Positions 55,208 through 64,000 of a stretch of 64,000 bases of DNA are shown here, piece after piece (positions within the stretch are counted from its first letter, which is position 1; each line of letters starts with the position of its first letter). The DNA is taken from assembly GCA_028583405.1 (NCBI GenBank), contig CM053247.1, positions 14,252,063-14,316,062 on the forward strand. The letters run 5' to 3'. Source of the stretch: Pogonophryne albipinna. Taxonomy: Eukaryota; Chordata; Actinopteri; Perciformes; Artedidraconidae. A model generated the notes under the pieces. The model had not been told where the DNA came from. It searched no databases and was given only the letters and a program-made list of their open reading frames with translations. The translations under genes were made by a program, and so were the position numbers.

Positions 55208-55526
55208 GGCCCGTCTACACGGCGGCGTGCGTTGAAGCTTCAACGCTTCTGCCCATTCACTTTGAATGGGGTGACGTCACGCTTTGCCGAACTGCATTGT
55301 GGTTCCGTCGCTTCGCTCACGTTGCTCGCTTCAAAAGTAGAGCAATGTTCAACTTTTGAAGCTTCGGCGGAAGCGTCAGCCAATTGAATCATATGCCAGT
55401 ACAAGCTCTAGCCAATCAAACCGTGTGTTGTGTGTCCGGGGCGGGAGATTCATGTGATTGGTTGTTGGTCGAGTTTCAGACACGCCTGCCGGCAAGCTTC
55501 AACGCACGCCGCCGTGTGGACGCTGC
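55208..55526. repeat. GC-rich MITE with 29-bp inverted termini
   Basis: Terminal segments 'cgtctacacggcggcgtgcg ttgaagctt' (split) and its inverse ending at 55522 match 28 of 29. The interior has repeated 'ttcgctt', 'gaagctt' and CCAAT motifs. It lies 287 bp before a ccdc60 exon. Confidence 0.82.
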
Positions 55527-55812
55527 GTTCATGTCATTTTTCAAATAGCTTCGTTTGTTCTGAAAAACAGGATGTTTGTTGAAATGCATTTATGAAACAA
55601 AGAAATACAAATATATTGAATAAATTTGGCCTGAGTACAAATGAAATGTGTTATTATATAAGTCGTGGAAATATGAATTTGACAATTTGTTATAAAGAAT
55701 ATGTTTTTGCTTGCTGTATATTGAATGACTCTAATACAAAAGCATATGGGTACTTTTGGACAAACAAACCTCTGATAGACGTTGAAGCTCCTGTCTGTGT
55801 GTGCTGCTGCAG

Positions 55813-55917
55813 GAAGCTGATCTACCGCCAGCTCTGCTGTCTCAGTTGGCTCCTGGAGGACCTGACTCTGGATCGCTCTGGCAGAGTGGGGCCCCTCACC
55901 GCCTGCTGGGACCCCGG
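55813..55917 (+). CDS. ccdc60: ccdc60 exon (105 bp)
   Basis: Acceptor TGCTGCTGCAG, donor CCCCGG|GTTAGT, phase 2 in and 2 out. It reads KLIYRQLCCLSWLLEDLTLD then RSGRVGPLTACWDPG, a hydrophobic helix-like segment typical of the folded part of coiled-coil proteins. The frame agrees with both neighbouring exons. Confidence 0.8.
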
Positions 55918-56063
55918 GTTAGTAATCCTTTTGTCAAAGATTCTCAACACCCCACACACTGTAAATACAGACAATTTGTAATCTTGGAAATACACCTCAT
56001 TACACCCACCTGTTTGAAACTTATAAACTAATTTGCTCCTAACAAAATTGAACTTGTTTGGCA

Positions 56064-56586
56064 TTAAAGGTCTCCTATTATACTCTTTTTCATCAATATA
56101 TTATAGGTCTCAGATACAAAACATGTCTCTGAAGTGTTTACCTCGAAACACCAAACCGATCATTACAGCATCCCATAAACCCCTCTGTTTCTGTCCTGTT
56201 TCAAAAGTGCTGATTCTCTGTCTGTTACTTTAGATGAAAACAAGGAGCCCCTCCCCACGCCCCTCTGAGAGATATTTGGTTACAAAGAACACAATGGTGC
56301 TCTAGGAGGAGATTCAGGTGATCAGGTGTGTGTGTGTGTGGGGGGGGGGTTACCTTGGTTGGTGATTGGCTAATGGTTACACAAGCCAAAAAATCGTTAT
56401 GACATCATAAAGTGGCCAACATCTGATCAGCTCATTTTCAGACAGGTTTTTATATAAATGGATCAGGACAAAAAGAGAGAGAATATTTTGTTCCTGAAGC
56501 TTTCAGAATCTCTTTACACAGAGGGGACACATGTTTATGTATAGAAGACATGAAAAAGTCGATTTTGCACAATGGGTGACCTTTAA
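56064..56586. repeat. TTAA-flanked MITE with 'aaaggtctcctattata' terminus
   Basis: Left TTAAAGGTCTCCTATTATAC and right GGGTGACCTTTAA are inverted over about 10 bp and flanked by TTAA (56064-56067 and 56583-56586). A poly-G run follows (GT)n near 56328-56350. A different family from the 'ggggcc' MITEs, though its ends are similar. Confidence 0.65.
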
Positions 56587-57783
56587 TATGTAGAGGCACG
56601 ATTTATTGATACTGCCACAACAGTACATCTGATGTGATTTTTTTGCCTGAATATTGTTTTGAATATGATGGAGACACAAAAATCAGGGACCGTCGTCAAT
56701 ACATAAAACATGAAATGTCATTCACATCTTAGTAGTGATTCCACTGCCTGCAATTTCAATACAGAGGCTAAAACACAGCATCATGAATGACATCATTGGC
56801 GATCGGCTCATTGCGACGCTGACCAATGAGCAACTCCTGTCAGGACTGTGCTGTTTTTTAAACGAGCCACCTGAAGAGACGTAGCATCTATACTGTAGAG
56901 CCGAGGATGAAGGGCTGCTGATCCGGAGCTGCAGGCCAGGAGCGAGCTGACAGTGCTGGATGAAATATAAAGTCCAAATCTCCGTAGGGGGTCCAGGCTT
57001 AGCGAGGAGATTGCATTCTTCTATCTTCGTCCCCACCCTCCAGGTGTCAGCTCCTGTGATATTCACCCACCACAGGGTGTTGAGGGTGAGGAAATGGAGA
57101 ACAAGTGCAGCAGCCGTTTGGTGCTCAGACGCGGATGTTTTACCCTCGCTATTGCTGTTAAATTGCATCTGTAGTCCGTTTTAATTCCTCAGTGGTGTTT
57201 TATTCCAAATGTCCATCTTTTGATTCTTTTTTTTTGTATCCTTTTATGATCTTTATGGCCTCTCTCATAGTGTCAGAGGAGAGCAGGAGTAGGAGAATAG
57301 ATTCATTCATAAATGTTAAAAGCGACTGCTTGGTCTCAATAGCTCCTTGTAAAATGTAGTAAAGGAATATTATTGCACACTAAAAGAGCTACAAAGAGAT
57401 GTTTTGCACCCAAACGGCGTCATGTTTCAGCCTCCAGGGCCTTCACTCAGCTTCAAATCCAATTTCCCAGAAAGTCTTAAGCTTTATGGGCCAAGTGATA
57501 CAGCTGAGGTATTACTGTACAGGAAGACAAGGAGAGGATGAAATGAAACATTATCACAAGGTTGCGACACTGCTGGGCTTCCCACCAGGCAGACAGCTCT
57601 GATCTTGGGCATCAATCTAAAACACTGCACAGTTTTTAGAATAAGATGAATTATGATTTTGATAATGGCCCAAGCGACTCGGGAGCTGTCTCTGCCTGGA
57701 AGGCTGCTTTCGACTAGTGGTGAGTCGCAGAAGGTCAGCGGAGTGATGAATGTTTCACACCGGCAATTATTTTCCATTCACAG

Positions 57784-57871
57784 AGACCCTGGCCGAGGCA
57801 GAACCACGATAAAGATGCTGAAAGAAGAAAGAGCCATTGAGAACAAATGGGAGCAGTTTGTTTCCTCCAAG
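57784..57871 (+). CDS. ccdc60: ccdc60 exon (88 bp)
   Basis: Acceptor CCATTCACAG, donor TCCAAG|GTATAA, phase 2 in and 0 out. It reads DPGRGRTTIKMLKEERAIEN then KWEQFVSSK, charged and helix-forming. A TTAA-flanked transposon begins only 13 bp past the donor. Confidence 0.8.
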
Positions 57872-57884
57872 GTATAACACTCTC

Positions 57885-59015
57885 TTAAAGGGGGGGTAGG
57901 TAAGTTTGAGAAACCGGCTCGAGATACACTTTTTGTTATATTCCATGGAATGCTCTTAACATCCCGATAGCAATGCATATCTTAAGTGCTTTGACAAAAA
58001 ATCCATAAAAAAATTTAATCTGTGGAAGCCGTAGTACTGTGGCTAAACGGATTGGATTGCCGTCCTGTCTGTCAGCCTTCCATCTCGTGCACGCACAAAT
58101 GTATCTCGTGCCCTCATTGGGCGTGCCGTCATTGGGCGTGCATTGCAGCAGTACTTCAATGACTCGCCAGCAACAGGCGGCCACTTTCACCATGGCAGAG
58201 TTAGGTTCAACATCGTCTACTGGTGGCAAAAGAAATAATGTAACGGAGCAAATTAGGAACAAAAACAAAGTGGAAACTAGGAGAATTCAAACCAGAGTCA
58301 ATATCGGAGTTGCTTTTCAACGATGGCGACAACTGATGCAACACACCTATGGGGGTTATTCCCTATCTTTATTCAAGAGCGTGGTATTTAAATTTGAGAG
58401 CATACTTTATGTATTTATTTCCCTCAAACCCTGTCCTCGCACTCAAATAGTGCCTGCTTGCACTTAGATTTGCTCTGCTTCTGCTCAAACTGTACGCTTG
58501 CACTCAGATATATTGCTGCTTACGGATTTTTTCTGCTCTCAGATTTATTCTCTGCGCGCTCGAAACTTTTGTGCAACAATCCTGTCAAAATCCCTCAACC
58601 AATAGGAGGCCAGGTGTCCTTGCGGGTGCGTTCGTTTTACTTATTACAGCGTCCCGTAAGGGCGGTTACTCTTTGGTTTGTCTTTGGTGCGATGACAGGG
58701 TTTGAGTGAAGGAAATCAATAAAGTATGCTCTCAAATGTAAATACCACGCTCTTGAATAAAGATAGGGAATAACCCCCATACACACCGAGTTGAAATCTG
58801 ACGCCGTGGTCGCTCTTTTTCTCTTGGACAGGTTTTGTATGGTTTACAATTCCCCTGAACTATATAGCCAACCTAAGTCATGTGCGCGTTCATGTGTGTT
58901 GGAGGAGGTGCTCTGTAAGGAAGTCTGAAGGAAGGGGCGGATTCTTTTCGGCTGTGTACTTTCAAATTTTAGTGCACTCGAGCCGGTTTCTGAAACTTAC
59001 CTACCCCCCCTTTAA
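57885..59015. mobile_element. TTAA-flanked transposon, longer relative of the 31-kb MITE, carrying a coding scrap and a nested element
   Basis: TTAA duplications at 57885-57888 and 59012-59015, with termini matching the 31-kb copy (ggtaggtaagttt...cggctcgagatacactt; ...gagccggtttctgaaactta). Unlike the compact copy it contains an ATG at 58193 starting MAELGSTSSTGGKRNNVTEQ and continuing to TRVNIGVAFQRWRQLM before the nested element at 58348. The F-x-RWR-x-L phrase resembles second-protein ORFs of some fish IS4EU/PIF-like transposons. This is inference. Confidence 0.82.
58348..58781. mobile_element. Nested foldback-type DNA element with ~63-bp inverted termini
   Basis: Termini TATGGGGGTTATTCCCTATC... 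and their inverse match over about 63 bp with one mismatch. They are flanked by the 6-bp duplication cacacc (58342-58347 and 58782-58787). No coding capacity. It interrupts the coding scrap of the surrounding transposon. Confidence 0.85.
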
Positions 59016-59504
59016 CACACTTTTTTGTTATATCACTTCATTTTATTATTGTCATAATAATCATTTCTTTTAAATGTCGGATTGAATTGTATTTACATTA
59101 CAAAAGCCTGTTTTAAGGACCAAAGCTAAATGTACAGTACACATTTATATACTTCCTTGCAGCAAGTAACACTTAAGATAAATGAAAGTACATATTTGAA
59201 AAAAATATATATAGAGACAAATGTATAAATGATTATGTAAACAAATAAAATATGATACAAATCAATAAAAAAAAAAAATGTGCCAATATTTGAAAAAATA
59301 TAGAAATGAATAAATCATTTCAAACACAATACCCATATTAATTTATGGTCAAATGGTTTCCACCTTTGGTAATGGAATAATATGTTCAGCAATCACATAT
59401 TGGTGGGATGCATGTGTTCACAGAGCAGAGGACAGTATACCTGTTCCCCATTGTTCAGGATGACCATGAACTCAGCAGAATGTTGGAGTTTGGAATACAG
59501 CACT

Positions 59505-59506
<2 letters not shown>
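59016..59506 (+). other. ccdc60 intron segment
   Basis: AT-rich; nothing recognised. Confidence 0.5.

Positions 59507-59581
<75 letters not shown>
59507..59581. repeat. (CA)n microsatellite
   Basis: About 37 uninterrupted CA units. Confidence 0.97.
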
Positions 59582-59582
<1 letters not shown>

Positions 59583-59668
59583 CGGGTGTATATTCCCTGC
59601 ATGCCTCAGCACTACACTACTTTGTAGACTAAACCTTAACTCATGTTGCACAGGAACATGAGTTAAGC

Positions 59669-60866
<1,198 letters not shown>

Positions 60867-63007
60867 AACATTGACTTAAGCAGTCAAACATGCTTACATC
60901 CACTGATTGACTCAATTAGCAAAATGCACACAAACTTTATCCTTAAGGAAGGGCAGTGTGTGGCAGCAGAGGACATTGGGAGAGCTGAAGTATTGTCCTC
61001 CCCTCCACCCTGATAATTAGGCTGAAGGGAGCGTCACACACATTTAAGGCCTGGGTCTTCTCTGACAGACAGGCGGGAGAGAGGGAAGGGCATAGAGGAG
61101 AGGAGTGGGGTGGGGTGGGGGGGGGGGTCATTTCAGGCTCCTTTCTGTTGCTTATATGTCGTCCTCAGTTGAGAGATGGGTCTACCTATGGGTGTGTGCC
61201 AAGCTTCCGCCTGTCAGCCTGTCTGTGTGTGAATGTGTGTGTTTGCATTTTTCTTATGAGAATCAGATGACTGCACAAGGAGCCAACATAAATTGAAGAT
61301 ATAGCTTGGGGCTTTGAGGAAATCAAATTCTAATTTACTAACAAATAAACATTTCACAATTTCTCAGCTTTTGTTACACGATTGCTTTACTTTTTCTCAA
61401 AATAGCCGGCCAAACACAAACACACGAGATATTTCTAGCATGGTGAAAATATTAGAAGCAAACAACCATCAGTTGTTACCGGCATGTTTTTATCAGCCTC
61501 TCAAAACTGATACCAAGGGTCTCCATTCTGTGCTGACCTTTCACACATGGAGAAAAGTGGCAATTATTACCAGTAGCCTCAAGGAAGTTCAGGTTTGGGT
61601 TGAGATTTTTGGAATTGTGTGTGATTCACTGTGTGTGCCATAGGTTGTCGCTGTACTATTCCCTATGGCACAGGTATTAAGGTGTGTGTTGTCACAGGAT
61701 TGGGTGTGTCTGACCCCAGAAGGGCAAATGGTTTTTGACCGCAGTACCGCAAGTGTGAATACCGGTAAATAATTGTTTGTTAAGGTAATTCATGGAAATT
61801 GACTTTATTATGCACAACAACAATACAGTAAATGGATTGTATTATTCCGCACCTGAATACAAGCCTACCGATTCATAATTAAAACAACAACACAACCAGT
61901 ATTGTATTAACACAGTAAAGAGCGTCAGCCAAGTCATCCCTGGGAGTTCATCACAGTAGCTTCAGAATTAGGCTAAAGCTCCTACAGAGGTGTTGTGTGA
62001 GAAAGTGTTGTGCTAGCCACGGTGATACAGGCCTACAAAACTATAGCTATACTGTGTCTAACCTGTGACCATTTTCATAGGTGGTTTGAAAAGGCAACCT
62101 GTGAAGTGTAGGGAACAAATAACCTAGTAAACGATGAAAGAAACGTCCACACAATATTGCTTACTGACAAAATATGTATTGAGCAGCAACGTGGATCTTG
62201 CATATAAATACACAAAGGAGCTCTCTGAATAAACCAATGAGAGGACTAGAAATGTGTTGGACTGGTGATCACCTTGAACTTATTCAGATAACATTAGTTG
62301 TCATTTTAAAAGTTAGAAAGAGGCAAAGTATCTTTATATAAAGACACTAATATTGAGTCACCTTCATGTTACCATATCAAATATTGATCTCAATTTAAGA
62401 GGAAATGTACTAATGAATCTTCCAATATTGTGAATAATATTTATTAAAAAAAAAGAATAATCTATAATATCAATTTGTCAAAGAACATTTTCAATGTTAT
62501 CATACATTCAATTATCTACCAGCATTAGCATTATATAGTCAAAGGTCAGTGATGTACATCATTTCCCATTCATCAGTAAATGTATACAGTGACATCCTTG
62601 TAATTTAAATATATTTTTTTCACACTTTGAAAACAACTCGGCTGTTAAAATGAAGCAGGATGAGATAAAGTGGGCACACCAGAAATATACATTACAAAAC
62701 CTCATCGCTAAATACTATAACATACAAGAAAGCACTGTTGCATTATGAAGTTCACTAAACAAAAACATGGGCGGGGGGACTCTGTTTAAGATGTTATGTT
62801 CTGGTTAGGCACTACTCTACTGTTATCTTGTATGGCAGATAAGCTTTGTTGTACTGACTTCTATGGGTTAAAAGTCTGAACTCTGTTGTGACCACTATAA
62901 ACAGGGCTTGGCCTTCTTGTGTTTTAGGTGATAAACTAAAACCATGCTGTCCTTTGTTAATGTACACTACTATGTTATTAAACTCCTTCTCTTTTCCTCT
63001 CTAAAAG
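60867..63007 (+). other. ccdc60 intron, distal part
   Basis: Contains a poly-G run near 61114-61127 and a (TG)n-like stretch near 61220. The frame at 61314-61643 has no domain or splice support. A pyrimidine-rich tract (cttctcttttcctctctaaa) precedes the last exon. Confidence 0.5.
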
Positions 63008-63212
63008 CCTTGCAGAGCTCCTCCACGGCACCCTCGCTGCTCCTCGTCTCGCCTCCACTCACACAGGAAGTCTCCCTTCATGAGTGCCGCCTCCCTCTCA
63101 GCCGTCACCCCCCCCACTGTGGGCAGCAGCAGTGTGTCCTCTCTGCTGCGGGACGTAGGGGAGGACACAGAGTCTTCAGGAGCACAGGAGACAGGCCAAT
63201 CTCCCTCAGACT
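63008..63212 (+). CDS. ccdc60: ccdc60 exon (205 bp), last recognised
   Basis: Acceptor CTCTAAAAG, phase 0 in, donor GACT|GTGAGT, phase 1 out. The frame reads CRAPPRHPRCSSSRLHSHRK, SPFMSAASLSAVTPPTVGSS and SVSSLLRDVGEDTESSGAQE: a Ser/Pro-rich, probably disordered segment. This is the only frame open from the acceptor to the strong donor; an alternative acceptor (CCTTGCAG, 63015) would need a different incoming phase. The gene continues beyond 64000. Confidence 0.72.
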
Positions 63213-64000
63213 GTGAGTTCTAGATTTACACAAGTACTCATATATTTGACTGAAGGTTAAGTAATAATACCCTCTGACAAGAAGAAGTCTGGCATTCAAA
63301 ATGTTACTTTAAAAGTTAAATTACAAAATAATTAGCATCAAAGTTTATAGTGCCAAACCTAAAAGTACTCTTAATGCAGATGCCACTTTCAAAACATGTC
63401 TGCTTTCTGCTAACTTTAATGGCTTTTTATACTGCCATGTTTCTTTATCCATAAAAGTACATTTCATCAAGTTAACCTGCAAAGTAATTCATCTTGGCAA
63501 CTAAATGTAGTGAGTAAAAAGTACAATATGTGCTTACAGTACAAGTTGTAGTAGCGGTATAAAGTAGCATGAAATGGAAATACTAAAGTAAAGAACAAGT
63601 ACTTCAAATATGTTGGACTGTAATTGAGTCAATGTACTCAAGTTATTTCTCACTTTTGACAGGTACATTTTTTGTTTTGGCTATAGTGTTTGTTATTGTA
63701 ATACTAATGGTAGCCATCAGAGTGCACCACTACTCCATTCTCTAATTATGGACAAAATTCATTTTTCATTATGAAGTCGTAATGTAGTCAGAATATAATC
63801 TTAAACTAGAATGTTCTTTTGCAAATGTGTGTTGAATTTCTATTTACAAAATGTTCAATAATGTCCTTGTTACACAGTGCAGCGTCACTACAAGTATTTA
63901 ACCCATCACTGGTTACCTACTGATGTTGGACGTAAATGATCTAATGTAAACTGTAGTAGAATCAAAGGTGCATCATGAACTTGTGCGTACATGTAGCTTA
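63213..64000 (+). other. ccdc60 intron running off the right edge
   Basis: AT-rich, no exon recognised. Confidence 0.5.

Noticed and set aside
56722..57168. Minus-strand 148-codon frame
   Set aside because: Overlaps another coding-like segment on the opposite strand; no recognisable motif. The openness probably reflects local GC content.
61314..61643. 109-codon plus-strand frame in the last ccdc60 intron
   Set aside because: No splice sites giving the phase needed between 57871 and 63008; no domain.
63015..63216. Alternative acceptor CCTTGCAG for the last ccdc60 exon with the frame ending ...ISLRL
   Set aside because: That frame stops beyond the strong GTGAGT donor without using it sensibly. 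The acceptor at 63007 fits the phase 0 exit of 57871 and gives an open frame to the donor.

Overview
The window is nuclear DNA from a ray-finned, probably percomorph, fish. Genes are split into short exons with GT/AG introns, and transposon debris of kinds common in teleosts fills most of the rest: hAT, TTAA-flanked MITEs, DIRS, L2/CR1-like and L1-like LINEs, SCAN-type LTR elements and long CA microsatellites. About 95% of the window is non-coding. I found no bacterial, viral or CRISPR content and no convincing tRNA or rRNA gene.

Host gene order from left to right: (1) the last coding exon of an Arg/Ser-repeat protein, most likely srrm4 (+); (2) a complete three-exon hspb8 (+, 4025-19198); (3) a complete four-exon small heat-shock gene of the Hspb1 clade, probably hspb15 (-, 23252-21264), convergent with hspb8; (4) five phase-compatible exons of a coiled-coil gene, most likely ccdc60 (+, 46733-63212), continuing past the right edge and probably starting left of 46733. 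From memory, SRRM4-HSPB8-CCDC60 is also the order on human chromosome 12q24, which supports the names of the two partial genes. The two small heat-shock genes share the same exon phases (1, then 2) and a 64-bp second exon, as expected of paralogues.

Transposons by region: hspb8 intron 2 holds a young LTR retrotransposon (10115-13613, minus orientation). It keeps only a gag-protease-like ORF, fused in frame to a shortened piece of the host gene ssrp1 where polymerase would normally be. Between the small heat-shock pair and the recognised ccdc60 exons lie an L1-like LINE interrupted by a CR1/L2-like LINE (27.6-30.3 kb), a TTAA-flanked MITE (31.0-31.5 kb), two adjacent hAT elements with 8-bp target duplications (33.6-35.7 kb) and a decayed 5.9-kb DIRS-type tyrosine-recombinase retrotransposon (35.7-41.7 kb) ending in a 67-bp-arm foldback. 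The ccdc60 introns carry another hAT with an 8-bp duplication (50.6-51.5 kb), more MITEs, and a larger relative of the 31-kb MITE placed 13 bp after an exon.

Nothing here looks like an operon or defence system. The strongest candidate for something undescribed is the ssrp1-capturing, polymerase-less LTR element; next are the DIRS foldback and the long acidic tail of the Hspb1-clade protein.
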